The position numbers and the translations under genes were made by a program. 55,336 bases of DNA, taken from an uncultured Clostridia bacterium. Its GTDB lineage: Bacteria > Bacillota > Clostridia > Christensenellales > Borkfalkiaceae. Below are positions 33,603 to 43,846 of this stretch, in pieces (position 1 is the first letter of the stretch; each line of letters opens with the position of its first letter). The notes beneath the pieces are model-generated. The model saw only the letters and a program-made list of their open reading frames with translations, made no database searches and was not told where the DNA came from. The stretch is from assembly GCA_934796775.1 (NCBI GenBank), contig CAKVPH010000011.1, positions 1 to 55,336 on the forward strand, in the 5' to 3' direction.

Positions 33603-36600
33603 ATGAAGAAACTACTTGTATGCATTTTGTCGCTTTTAATGGTGGCAAGTATGACGGGACTTTTCGTTACCTCTTTGGCTGACGAATCGTCAACAGATGT
33701 AACGGTTTTAAAACTTGACGAAGCTTTTTCTATCGTAACAACTAATAACTTTAGTGTTGCGGTTTCGCCCGCTCTCTCTACTTGGGGAAATAACGGTAGC
33801 GAATACGAGCTGGAGGGATATACCGAAGCTTTGAAAAAAGTAGAAATCTATAACGGAACAGAAACAAAAAATGCTACGCATTTCAGAAACGAACCTTCCA
33901 CCGGCGGTATGCTTAAGATTTGGGCAGCCGGAATGACCGATTTTATTGACTTTGCTCAGGCTGCTGCCGGCTGTACGGTTACTTTTAAAGCCGGAATAAC
34001 GTTCATCGATCAATGGAACAACGCAAAAAAATATTCTTTAGGCGACGAAGATATTGTATACACCTGCGAAGGCAACGGCGTATGGAAAAGACAAATAAAG
34101 AGCGAAGAACTCACCGTTCTCACGCCCGCAGATACTATCGAAGCGGGGGATAATAATTTCAGAATAACCGTTTCTCCCTCTCTTTACACGGCAAACGAGC
34201 TTGAATACGATATAAAGTACGCACCGTGTTCGGCAATCGAACTCTTTAATGGCACCGGCACGGCAAACGTAACGCATTTCAGAAACGAACCGACAACAGG
34301 TAAGTTGTTATTCTATAATACAAACGGTTTTATGGCGTTTAATGTCGCTACCGAAAGCAGTACTATCACCATAAAAGCGGGTACTGTTTTCTGCGATCAC
34401 GTTAATTTCTATACATTCGGCAATAAGGACGTTATTTACGAATGTGCAGGCGACGGTATATGGACAAGAAAGGACGAAAACGAAATACCCGAAAAATTCA
34501 CAACGAGCGTTTTATCCGAATCTGAAGTAAATCTTCCCGCTTACGGCGACAATTCTATTTCGTTTGAAAACGATAAAATCGCATTCAATCTTACAAAGGA
34601 CACCACACAGAATATTTCTTCGTACGACGCGTCCGTTACGTTAAACCGCATATACAAAGGCGATTTCACTGCAGAATTTACGGTAAGAGATAAGAGTTCC
34701 GGTCACACCGGCGACAGATTCCTTATTTTTGCTGTAGGCGAATCCAACTCGTTTATGTATCTGCCGTATCAGAACAACAACGTATATCTTTTAAACGGCT
34801 CGAATTATGACGCAGCTCTTGGCAATTCACTCCATTCGCAGGCGATTTCGGGCGATTTAACCGTTAAATTCCAACGCGTAGGCGATGAACTTACTCTTTA
34901 CTTAAACGGCGAAAAATTCGGCGACACGCAGCAGTATACGGCAAAAACGGCTAAGTTCACCGTAAAAGCTCGCAGACTCGTAGTTGAAGTTTCCGATATA
35001 TCCGTTCTCGGAACTCAGGCAGCCGCGCCCGTAAGCAAAGTATGGACGAGCGAAGACTTTGCTGATTCCGAAATAAACGTTCCCGAATTTGAAAGCAATT
35101 CGATAACTGTAGGAGAAAACAAACTCTGCATAAATCTTTCAAACAATGCAAAACACAGTGATTTTACAAAACAGGCTACCGTATCTTTCAATAAAAAATA
35201 TCAGGACGATTTCACTCTCGAATTCAACGTAGATTATAAATCGACTAATTACGCTCAGACCCGTTATCTTATGGTTACGTTCGGCAGTTCGTATTCGTTG
35301 GTATTCATTCCGTCTTACGCGCAGGTTCACCTGATCGGCGGCGTGGAATTTAATACCGGCGCAACACATATGAATATGTCGGATGCAGAACTCAGCGCGG
35401 CTTCTATCAAGGTAGTCCGCACGGGTAACAATATGACTTTCTATATCAACGGAAGTCAGTTCGGCACTACTCAGTCTTATACCGAAGAATTTGTAAAAAT
35501 AGGCGTAAAAGCTCACAGAGTAATTGCTGATATAATCAACTTTAAAGTTACCGGTACCGAATACGTAGAACCGGTGGAAGAATATACTTACTGGACTAGC
35601 GAAGATTTTGCAAATTCGGTTATCAAAGTTCCTTCTTACGGCGAAAACAAGATAACCACTACAAACGACATGCTCGGCGTAGATCTTTCAAACGACGTAT
35701 CTCCAAGCGATTTTTCATACGAAGCGAGCGTAGCGTTCAAAAAACAATACAAGGGTGATTTCACTCTTAAATACACAATCGAATATCTGTCAACCGGCAA
35801 TTCCGACATTCGTTATCTTATGGTAACGGTAGGCGATTCTTACGCGCTTATGCTTTGCCCGTACAATGCAAACGTTCAACTTCTCGCAAGCACGACTTAT
35901 GACACTGCAAGAAAAGCAAGCGTAGGTTTAACTGCAAACGTTGCGGAATATTCTATTAAACGCATAGGCGATAAGCTTTACTTCTATGTAAACGGCAATC
36001 AGCTCGGCGATCCGCAGGACTATACCGACGAACTCGTTTCATTCGGCGTAAAAGCTCACAGAGTTACTGCAAACGTAAAAAATTTCGGAATAATCGGTGA
36101 AGAATATATTGCTCCCGTCGATCCTGACGAAGGCAAGGTATTCGTAAACTGGGGCAGTGAAGACTTTGCTGATTCCGTTATCAGAGTTCCCGAATACGAA
36201 GGCAACGCTATCACCACCGACGGCGATAAGGTAAACGTTAATCTTTCGGTATCTACCGTAGCTAATACCGACGCTTACGATTCGTCCATAACTTTCAACA
36301 AAAAATATCAGGGCGATTATACTCTTGAATTCACTATGGAGTATATATCCACGTCGCATAAGGATTTAAGATACGCAATGTTTGTGGCCGGCGAATACGG
36401 TATTGCATACTGCCCGTACTGCGAAAAAGTTCACGTTTATAAAGGTGAAGAATATCACGTAGGCGAAAACCTTCTTAAGGAAACCGAGTTTAAAAACGTA
36501 ACCGAGTTCCGTTTCAGAATAGTTGCTCAAGGCAATAAAATTACCTTAAAAGTAAACGATACCGAACTTGGAACTTACGAAAAAACCGAAGACGAAACCA

Positions 36601-39600
36601 TTTTTGCAATAAAAGGTCGCAGAACTGTTTTTGAAATACGCGATTTTAAAATCTCGGGCGAAGCGGTTGTCCCTGCAGACGAAGCGTCCACCGACGTATT
36701 CAGATTCGTAGCGGCTACAGGAATCAAAACTCCCGCAATGATAATCAACAGAAACTTAGGTTCTAACGCGTTTGTTCTTGAAAACGTAAATTCAGAAACT
36801 GTAAGTTACGTTACTGCATCCGGCGAAACAAAAACGCTCAAATCGGTAAATTACTCGCTCAACGGCGCGGCAGATCTTACTCCCGCATTGTTGTTCAGAT
36901 TTGACGGAGAACCTACCGTCGGCGACGTTTTAACTGTTAAAGCCGGCTTCTCGTTCACGCTTAATGAAAACACTGTTCAAACGGTTAAGACTTACAAAGC
37001 GACTTACACGGCAGACGGCTGGAGTGCTTACTATATCGAACACGGCGATATTACCGTTGCCGCAGGCACTGTTAAAGTAGGAAACGTTGCTTCTCCCGAT
37101 TCCGTTCTCGTAAACTTCGGTATCAAAGGAGTTTCAGGCGGCGAATCATATTTTGTGGACGGAACGTCCGGTTGGTACAATTACGACCAAACTAAAGCAG
37201 GCGCAAGAGTTTTCGATAAGTTTGAAGGCACAGCGGACTATGTTCGCGGCGGCAGCAGACTTACCGTAAGATACGCGCTTATGCAAGGCGTATTTGCGTT
37301 CGTAGGAATTTCCGAAGTAAAAGCGGGCGACGTTATAGTTCTTCGCAAAGGTCTTACCGTTTACGAAGGCGATAAAGCAAAACAGAATTACGACGCAAAC
37401 ATAATATTTGAAGAAACGAGTTACGCTCCCGTATTCGTTCTCGGCGAAAATCTCGTTTACGTTTACGACGGAACTAATTTCGTTAAGGCAAACGCCGCTA
37501 CCGATGCAAACATTACCAACGCAGAAGAACTTAATAATCTCCATGTCGGCAGCGAAAGCCATATTTCGTGGAGTATAAACAGCGATTCTTACGATTATCC
37601 TAAGTTCTCTTCGAGCGATGAAACGATTGCTACGGTAGACACAAACGGAAACGTAAAAGCACTTAAAGAAGGCGAAGTTACTTTCGTTCTTAAATTTGCA
37701 AATATAACCAGGAGCATTACCGTAACCGTTGCAAAGGCACTTGAAAAAACGGGTATAGAATACAAACTCAAAGCGTATGCAACTAAAGGAGACAAGCAGT
37801 ATATAGTAGCATACCTTAACGAAGCATTAAATATTTCGGCTATAACAAATAACGTAATCGCTAACTGGATTTACGAAGGTGACGTAAAAGGTCTTGAATT
37901 TGAAGTAACCGAAGATATGATAAACCTCGATAATTTCGATAACTCTAAAGTTGGCGAAACGTATATAACCATCGAAAACGAAGGCATATCCGTTGATATT
38001 CCCGTTTACGTTTACGAAGTTCAGACTGTAGAAGACGTTAAACCCTCAAGACTCAGCGGTTGGAACGAAGCAATCAACGTTTACTTTGCAGATAGTATAG
38101 GTGGAAGCGACGTAATAGACGTAAAGTCCGTAAACGTTATCGAACACCCCGAGTACGGCATTTCTCAGAATATGGTAACGTTAAGAATCCCCGCTCTCGA
38201 TGCAGCTACAAAATACGCTTTCCACACGATAGGTCAGGTTACCAACTTACAATGCATACTCTTCTTTAACGGCTTTAACGCTTCCGATAAAGACAGCATA
38301 GTAGTCGGCACTGTATTGTCGCTCGGTAAAGACTTCCGTTTCTATCGTTATATCGACGGAACGTTCGTAGCGGCTTACAAGTTTAAAAACTCGGTCGAAT
38401 ACGTTTGGACGGGCAGCGAATGGGCTTTCTTTGAAGCAGATGCAACCGAAGTTACCGTTAAACAAACTTCCGTAACTCTTCCCGTAGGCGCGGTTTATGA
38501 TCCTGAAATAACCGTACTTCCCGAAGGTTCGTATTACAAACCCTCCGTTCAGGTCGAAGGTGATGCATTAACGATTGAAAACGGCAAAGTAAAAGCTGTA
38601 GCAGCTGGCAAAGCTACTGTTTACGTAGTTTACGGCTCTCGCAAAATAGCAATCGACGTTACCGTAGTAGAAAAAGAAATACAGAATATAGTTCTTTCAA
38701 ACAACAGAGTATTCAATATTTCCGCAGGCGGAACGCTTGATCTTTCCAAGATTAAAGTTTGCGCCGATTACGGCGACGGTATGTTAAGCGAAGAAATCGC
38801 GCTTAATGCCGAAATAGCCGAGTTTACGCTTGATACAAGCGTTGCAGGCAAACATACTATAACTATAGCCGTTACTCTCGGAGGAAAAACGTTCGACGTA
38901 AACGTATCCGTTGCTATACATGAAGTAGAAGAAGTTTACCCCGATAACATCGCTTGTCTTGACGACGACGGTTGGTTTATGGGCAACGCCATAGGTATTT
39001 TCTTCTCAAAAACATTCAACAACATGGCTAACGTTTACCCGACCGATATCGGCGAAGACGGCTATAAAATGAAAGACTACGTTAAATTTATAAGAGACGG
39101 CAAAGCACTTGAAATTAAAGGACACGCTTTTCTTACCTATATTTATACGATTATTCCCGTAATCAACGGCGATGAAGTTTCTTCATATAAAGTAGGGGAT
39201 CAAATAATTCTCCAACGCGGCATGTGCTTCTATAAATGGTTTGGAAATATGGATGCGAACAACGTTCCTATCGGTGAAGGCGACTTTGTAAAAGTAGGCG
39301 AACTCAAATACGACATGACTTTCACCTACAACGAAAATCATAAGTTCTATCTCGTAATACCTGCTGAAAACGGCGAACTTAAAGAAGAAACGGTAAGCAT
39401 AGGTCTTGGCGAAACGCACGGCACTAACGTAGTTACCGTACCGAGTTATGCGTCAGATGCAGAATGGTTCTTTACTTCGAGCGATGCGGAAATAGTTTCC
39501 GTAAATGCAGACGGACTTCTTAAAGGTTTAAAGATAGGTTCGGCCACAATAACGGCTACGCTTAAAAAAGTAAGCGGTGAAACCATAAAGACTCTCACGT

Positions 39601-40004
39601 TCAGCGTAACCGTAACCGATTCGGTTCAATCTATTAAGATTACTGCAAATGCGGACGTAACCGTTAAAAAAGGCTGGCAGTTCGACTATTCCGAATTACA
39701 AGAAAAATACGGTATCAAGGCTGAAATTCTAATGGCTTCCGGTGCAATCGGTGACGAAGTATCTTTAGCCGACGCCAGAATTACCGGCTATGATCCCGAT
39801 AAGACGGGCGAACAGATTATCACTTTCCGTATTTACGTAAACGGCAAATCCGTTACGGGCGAACTCAAGATAATGGTTGAGGATACAGCTACGGGTTGCT
39901 CAAAAGGATGCGCTTCTTCAACCGGATTTACTTCAGCGTTTATTCTTGTAGCATTGCTTGCAGTTGTAACGATTATAAGAAAGAAAGGAGCATACAATGA
40001 TTAA
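33603..40004 (+). CDS. Giant (2133-residue) surface protein with repeated LamG-like domains and Cys-containing C-terminal anchor
   Basis: A very long exported protein (signal about 1-26). Two copies of a recurrent module lie at about 35-175 and 178-293, sharing THFRNEPSTGG/THFRNEPTTGK and ending in CEGNGVWKRQ/CAGDGIWTRK. Four LamG-like repeats of about 185 residues follow, starting near 296, 480, 662 and 850; three begin W-[TG]-S-E-D-F-A-[DN]-S and all carry Y-x-[GD]-D-[FY]-T. Bacterial Ig-like (BIG2) domains lie near 1330, 1619 and 1953 (for example SSSDETIATVDTNGNVKALK), with further module copies between. The C-terminus is GCSKGCASS, a hydrophobic helix and IIRKKGAYND. No catalytic motif is seen; a polysaccharide-capturing scaffold is the likely role. 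Residues from about 1370 are paralogous to the protein at 43847. Confidence 0.78.
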   Translation: MKKLLVCILSLLMVASMTGLFVTSLADESSTDVTVLKLDEAFSIVTTNNFSVAVSPALSTWGNNGSEYELEGYTEALKKVEIYNGTETKNATHFRNEPSTGGMLKIWAAGMTDFIDFAQAAAGCTVTFKAGITFIDQWNNAKKYSLGDEDIVYTCEGNGVWKRQIKSEELTVLTPADTIEAGDNNFRITVSPSLYTANELEYDIKYAPCSAIELFNGTGTANVTHFRNEPTTGKLLFYNTNGFMAFNVATESSTITIKAGTVFCDHVNFYTFGNKDVIYECAGDGIWTRKDENEIPEKFTTSVLSESEVNLPAYGDNSISFENDKIAFNLTKDTTQNISSYDASVTLNRIYKGDFTAEFTVRDKSSGHTGDRFLIFAVGESNSFMYLPYQNNNVYLLNGSNYDAALGNSLHSQAISGDLTVKFQRVGDELTLYLNGEKFGDTQQYTAKTAKFTVKARRLVVEVSDISVLGTQAAAPVSKVWTSEDFADSEINVPEFESNSITVGENKLCINLSNNAKHSDFTKQATVSFNKKYQDDFTLEFNVDYKSTNYAQTRYLMVTFGSSYSLVFIPSYAQVHLIGGVEFNTGATHMNMSDAELSAASIKVVRTGNNMTFYINGSQFGTTQSYTEEFVKIGVKAHRVIADIINFKVTGTEYVEPVEEYTYWTSEDFANSVIKVPSYGENKITTTNDMLGVDLSNDVSPSDFSYEASVAFKKQYKGDFTLKYTIEYLSTGNSDIRYLMVTVGDSYALMLCPYNANVQLLASTTYDTARKASVGLTANVAEYSIKRIGDKLYFYVNGNQLGDPQDYTDELVSFGVKAHRVTANVKNFGIIGEEYIAPVDPDEGKVFVNWGSEDFADSVIRVPEYEGNAITTDGDKVNVNLSVSTVANTDAYDSSITFNKKYQGDYTLEFTMEYISTSHKDLRYAMFVAGEYGIAYCPYCEKVHVYKGEEYHVGENLLKETEFKNVTEFRFRIVAQGNKITLKVNDTELGTYEKTEDETIFAIKGRRTVFEIRDFKISGEAVVPADEASTDVFRFVAATGIKTPAMIINRNLGSNAFVLENVNSETVSYVTASGETKTLKSVNYSLNGAADLTPALLFRFDGEPTVGDVLTVKAGFSFTLNENTVQTVKTYKATYTADGWSAYYIEHGDITVAAGTVKVGNVASPDSVLVNFGIKGVSGGESYFVDGTSGWYNYDQTKAGARVFDKFEGTADYVRGGSRLTVRYALMQGVFAFVGISEVKAGDVIVLRKGLTVYEGDKAKQNYDANIIFEETSYAPVFVLGENLVYVYDGTNFVKANAATDANITNAEELNNLHVGSESHISWSINSDSYDYPKFSSSDETIATVDTNGNVKALKEGEVTFVLKFANITRSITVTVAKALEKTGIEYKLKAYATKGDKQYIVAYLNEALNISAITNNVIANWIYEGDVKGLEFEVTEDMINLDNFDNSKVGETYITIENEGISVDIPVYVYEVQTVEDVKPSRLSGWNEAINVYFADSIGGSDVIDVKSVNVIEHPEYGISQNMVTLRIPALDAATKYAFHTIGQVTNLQCILFFNGFNASDKDSIVVGTVLSLGKDFRFYRYIDGTFVAAYKFKNSVEYVWTGSEWAFFEADATEVTVKQTSVTLPVGAVYDPEITVLPEGSYYKPSVQVEGDALTIENGKVKAVAAGKATVYVVYGSRKIAIDVTVVEKEIQNIVLSNNRVFNISAGGTLDLSKIKVCADYGDGMLSEEIALNAEIAEFTLDTSVAGKHTITIAVTLGGKTFDVNVSVAIHEVEEVYPDNIACLDDDGWFMGNAIGIFFSKTFNNMANVYPTDIGEDGYKMKDYVKFIRDGKALEIKGHAFLTYIYTIIPVINGDEVSSYKVGDQIILQRGMCFYKWFGNMDANNVPIGEGDFVKVGELKYDMTFTYNENHKFYLVIPAENGELKEETVSIGLGETHGTNVVTVPSYASDAEWFFTSSDAEIVSVNADGLLKGLKIGSATITATLKKVSGETIKTLTFSVTVTDSVQSIKITANADVTVKKGWQFDYSELQEKYGIKAEILMASGAIGDEVSLADARITGYDPDKTGEQIITFRIYVNGKSVTGELKIMVEDTATGCSKGCASSTGFTSAFILVALLAVVTIIRKKGAYND

Positions 40005-43000
40005 CAACAAGACGTCAAGACTAAGAATCCTGCTTTTAGCTATATTTACCGCGGGATTAGTTGCTACGACGGCTTTATTCGGAATTACCTATACCAAAAC
40101 GTTTGCCGCAGGCGTCTTTTCAGACTGGCAGACAGGCGGATGGACTATAGGAGAAGAGGACGGCGAAGCCGTCCTTTTCGGCAGTCCGTCGGCAAATCTT
40201 AACGTATTGTACTCAAACGAAAAGATAAGTGCGGCAGGTCTTTCCTTCGATATTTATATCGATACCGTTTCAGGCGAAAACGGTAATATAGGCGCGGCGT
40301 ACAAATGCACAAGCGGCTATCAGTATTTCTTTGAGTATTCGGTAGCAAACAAAAGTTTAAGCGTAAAACGTATAAGCGAACGCGGCGGCGAAAGCGTCGT
40401 TTCCGATCGCGTTTCTTATACGCTTTCAAGCAAAAAATGGTACTCGATGAAAATGACGTTTAAGCAGGATGAGCTTAAATGGTATATAAATAATTCTCTT
40501 GTATTGCAGGCGAACAGAACTTACGAAGATACGTTCACAATGGGTTCTATGTATATACAAGGATATTACGTAAACCCGAGAATTAAGAACGTTAAAATCG
40601 AAAACGGCGACGGCGCGCTTGCAAACAACGCTGAATACGATTTCGAGTTCAAAACGCAGTCTTCCGTTTCGGCGTTTTCCGCAACCAACGGCAATGTAGG
40701 GTATGTTGACGGAACTTTGGAATACACGATTAACGGGCAGGGAAGCGAACTTGTTTCGCCCTATTTAAACGTTGTCTGCGGCAACCGTTACAGTGCGAGA
40801 ATAAACATAAGAAACACCATTTTCGCCCGTATCAAAAACGCCACTTCGGCAAGTAAAATAAAGGTTTATTTTAAAACCAACGAAACTGATAAATACAGTG
40901 AAGAATTATCCAGAGAGTTCGACCTTAAAGGCGAAAGCGAAGGGTTTGTTTCCTATTATTTCAATCTCTCCGCGCTCACCGATTCCACAGGATATATAAC
41001 CGAGTTCAAACTCGTTCCCGTAGGTGCGGACAGCGGTAAAATATATATCGACGCGTTTACTTTTGAAAGAGAAAAAGCCTTTTACGACTATGCCGGCAGC
41101 ATTGATTCATGCATTGCAGACGAAGATTACGTCACTATAAAAGGCACTTTAAAGGACGAATACGCCGGTAAAAGCGTTAAAATATACGAAGTTTTCCCCG
41201 AAAACTATACCGATAGTACAGACGGAACTTCTCCGCTTGCAAGAGTAAAATCCAACGGCAATTCGTTTACCGCAAAAATACCTTTTAAAAACGGCGACAT
41301 GAACAGATTGCAGACTTTGTTCCTTGCCGTAGTTACGGGTACGGACGGAAACGTTAAAGTAGCTGAAAGATTCACTATCCAAAACTATCGCGATTTTACC
41401 GAAAATCCTTATGCGTTCGATTTACCTTCTCTTACCGTAGAAGTAACCGAATCGCGTTTCGGTGCAAAAGGCGATGCGTTCACCGACGACACGAAAGCCA
41501 TACAGGCGGCTATAGATTACGTCTATTCTAAAGGTGGCGGTAAAGTAGTTATCCCGGGTGACGACAGTTATTACGGAAAAAGATACGTTGCAACTAATAT
41601 CAAAATGAAGAGCAACGTAGAACTTAATATTGCTAAAGGCGCGGTTATCTGGCAGTCCCCGAGAGTTGAAGATTACGATTACGACGTAGCAATCGGACAC
41701 GACGTTTATATTCCGGGCGTCAACTGGACTTCCGCATGTTCTTGCCACAATATGCCGCTCATTCAGGGCGACAGCGTTAAAAACGTTAAAGTTACGGGCG
41801 AAGGTTCTATCCGTTGCGTAGATACGGGCGGCGATAACCTCGATACGCTCAGCGCAATATCCATCTGGCGCGGCTGCGCGGGAAGAATACACATTATCCC
41901 CATAGGATTCTGGAATTGCGAAAACGTGGAACTCTCGGACGTTACTTTAATGAGAACTAACAACTACCACGTAAACATGCGCACATGCAAGAACATATAT
42001 ATCGGCAACGTTACGTTAAAAGAAGTAACCTGTGCGGGCGGCGACGGATTTTCCGCAACGGTAGGTACTAAAAACATGATTATAGACCGTTCGTTCTGTT
42101 TTATCAACGACGATGCCGTTACCATTTGTTCTACTTACAACGATCCGAGAGGTCTGGCTTCTCCTTGGTGGAATCCTAATCCCGGCGGCGATAACTGTAT
42201 AGATAATCTTGTAGTCAGAAACAGTAACCTTTACGGCGGACACGGCATTACGTTCATCACTTGGGGTACCGATGCGCCGAACCTTTCTATGCAGGAGATC
42301 AAAAACGTACAGGTTTATAACTGCGCTCTTAACGGATCGGCAGGTTCAGTCGGCAGTTGGGCGGACAACCCGTATTACGGCGGTTTATACGACGGCTCTG
42401 AAGTAGACGACTATTCGCCCGTTAAACAAGTTCGTATGTATAACAACAATTACAGGGGTAAAAGCACTATCGATTCCATTAAAGCAACCGATTTTATTTC
42501 GGACTGCGGAATAAGAAGCGCGGATAATTTCCGGTACGGCGACTTTGAAAGAGACGTTCCCGACGCAGGTTTTATTACGGGGCTTTCCAACTGGTCAACC
42601 TCAGGCGAAGCGGGAACAAAATTTTCCGTTGTCCGCGGCAGCGACGGCTATGCCGGCAAAACCGTAGGAACAGGAAAACTCTATCAGGGACTTTATTTAG
42701 GCGCCGGCAATCACGTGTTTACGGTAGACGTAAGCCTTGTTTCCGGCTCGGCAAAACTTTTTGCCGAAGACGCGTTAACGGGTGAAATTATCGCAGAAAA
42801 AACTGTAGAATCAAGCGGCTCGCAAACGCTCTCGTTTGAAATAGCAAGGGGCAAATCCGTAAACGTAGGCGTTCAAACCGAAAACGGAGAAACGCTTATT
42901 GATAACGCTTCTATGCGTAACGATAAGCCCGAATATGCCAAGTTCTTTGATGAAACGTTTGAAGATCCCAACGTAATTTCTTTTGACTACAGTTCGTGGG

Positions 43001-43845
43001 AACTTTCCGAAGAAAACGGAAACACATACATTTCAATGCTCACAAGCGGCGGAGCTAAACTCACCGATTTCGGTTACGATTACGCTTCGGCGGATATTCG
43101 TTTCAACGTAAGAATAACCGACGTTGCCGCTTTTTCCGACGCGAACTTCGGTTTATCTTTCATGAGAAAAGATTCCGCAACTCAGTACGACTTTTCGTAT
43201 AACACAGTAGGCGGATATATAAGATTTACCCGTTACGAAGATAACGTGGCTAAAGTTCTTGAAATAAAAAGCTTAACTTTAGATAAAAACAAATGGTACA
43301 CAATAGGTCTTCGCTTTACGAACGGCAGCGCGGAATGTTATATAGACGGAGAAAAAATTCTTTCCGTTACCGACGATAATCCTTTGCCGAGCGGCAAAAT
43401 GATGATAGTTACTTATAACACCGCAATAGACGTAGATAACGTAACGGTTGGCGAGTACAACTCGGTTGATTTAACTAAAAAGATTCAGCCGGTAAGCAAA
43501 GATACTTTCTACACGCTTTCTTTTAATGCAGACGGCGGAAATATAATCCCGTCCGACCAAAAGCTCAAAGCGGGCGAAAAGCCGCAAGCACTTCCCGTTA
43601 TGACGAGAGACGGCTATGAATTTTTGGGCTGGACGGACGGAGAAAAGACCGTTGACATAGAAAATTATGTAATGCCTGCTTCAAACGTAACGCTCAAAGC
43701 ACTTTGGAAGAAAATCGAAAACGACAGCGATTCAAGCAGTTCTTCCGGTAAAGGCTGTAAAGGCAGTGCAGGCGGAGCGGCAAGCCTTATGTTTGCGGGA
43801 TTGTTTGCCGTAGTTTATCTGTTTAAACGCAAGGAGAACGATTGA
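39997..43845 (+). CDS. Surface-anchored GH28-like beta-helix enzyme with LamG-like domains
   Basis: A 1282-residue exported protein (signal about 1-38). A LamG-like domain lies at about 40-205. The catalytic-like right-handed beta-helix is at about 478-825: FGAKGDAFTDDTKAIQAAID is the typical polygalacturonase/pectate-lyase-superfamily entry, FINDDAVTICS supplies an Asp-Asp pair, and GGHGITF matches the GHG motif of GH28. A CBM-like domain (about 845-965), a second LamG-like domain (about 985-1155) and an InlB-type B-repeat (DGYEFLGWTDG, about 1175-1235) follow. A Ser-rich linker leads to GKGCKGS, a hydrophobic helix and LFKRKEND. Pectin or a related uronic-acid polymer is the likely substrate. 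The start overlaps the giant gene by 8 nt and has AAGGAG. Confidence 0.8.
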   Translation: MINNKTSRLRILLLAIFTAGLVATTALFGITYTKTFAAGVFSDWQTGGWTIGEEDGEAVLFGSPSANLNVLYSNEKISAAGLSFDIYIDTVSGENGNIGAAYKCTSGYQYFFEYSVANKSLSVKRISERGGESVVSDRVSYTLSSKKWYSMKMTFKQDELKWYINNSLVLQANRTYEDTFTMGSMYIQGYYVNPRIKNVKIENGDGALANNAEYDFEFKTQSSVSAFSATNGNVGYVDGTLEYTINGQGSELVSPYLNVVCGNRYSARINIRNTIFARIKNATSASKIKVYFKTNETDKYSEELSREFDLKGESEGFVSYYFNLSALTDSTGYITEFKLVPVGADSGKIYIDAFTFEREKAFYDYAGSIDSCIADEDYVTIKGTLKDEYAGKSVKIYEVFPENYTDSTDGTSPLARVKSNGNSFTAKIPFKNGDMNRLQTLFLAVVTGTDGNVKVAERFTIQNYRDFTENPYAFDLPSLTVEVTESRFGAKGDAFTDDTKAIQAAIDYVYSKGGGKVVIPGDDSYYGKRYVATNIKMKSNVELNIAKGAVIWQSPRVEDYDYDVAIGHDVYIPGVNWTSACSCHNMPLIQGDSVKNVKVTGEGSIRCVDTGGDNLDTLSAISIWRGCAGRIHIIPIGFWNCENVELSDVTLMRTNNYHVNMRTCKNIYIGNVTLKEVTCAGGDGFSATVGTKNMIIDRSFCFINDDAVTICSTYNDPRGLASPWWNPNPGGDNCIDNLVVRNSNLYGGHGITFITWGTDAPNLSMQEIKNVQVYNCALNGSAGSVGSWADNPYYGGLYDGSEVDDYSPVKQVRMYNNNYRGKSTIDSIKATDFISDCGIRSADNFRYGDFERDVPDAGFITGLSNWSTSGEAGTKFSVVRGSDGYAGKTVGTGKLYQGLYLGAGNHVFTVDVSLVSGSAKLFAEDALTGEIIAEKTVESSGSQTLSFEIARGKSVNVGVQTENGETLIDNASMRNDKPEYAKFFDETFEDPNVISFDYSSWELSEENGNTYISMLTSGGAKLTDFGYDYASADIRFNVRITDVAAFSDANFGLSFMRKDSATQYDFSYNTVGGYIRFTRYEDNVAKVLEIKSLTLDKNKWYTIGLRFTNGSAECYIDGEKILSVTDDNPLPSGKMMIVTYNTAIDVDNVTVGEYNSVDLTKKIQPVSKDTFYTLSFNADGGNIIPSDQKLKAGEKPQALPVMTRDGYEFLGWTDGEKTVDIENYVMPASNVTLKALWKKIENDSDSSSSSGKGCKGSAGGAASLMFAGLFAVVYLFKRKEND

Positions 43846-43846
43846 A

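Noticed and set aside
35139..35516. Antisense ORFs opposite the giant surface-protein gene (also 36039-36359, 37146-37562, 41422-41892)
   Set aside because: They follow the codon bias of the sense gene, show no domains and have no ribosome sites.
33603..36700. Possible CRISPR-like or DNA-level tandem repeat in the giant gene
   Set aside because: The four repeats are protein-level domains of about 185 residues with diverged DNA; there is no short direct repeat with spacers.
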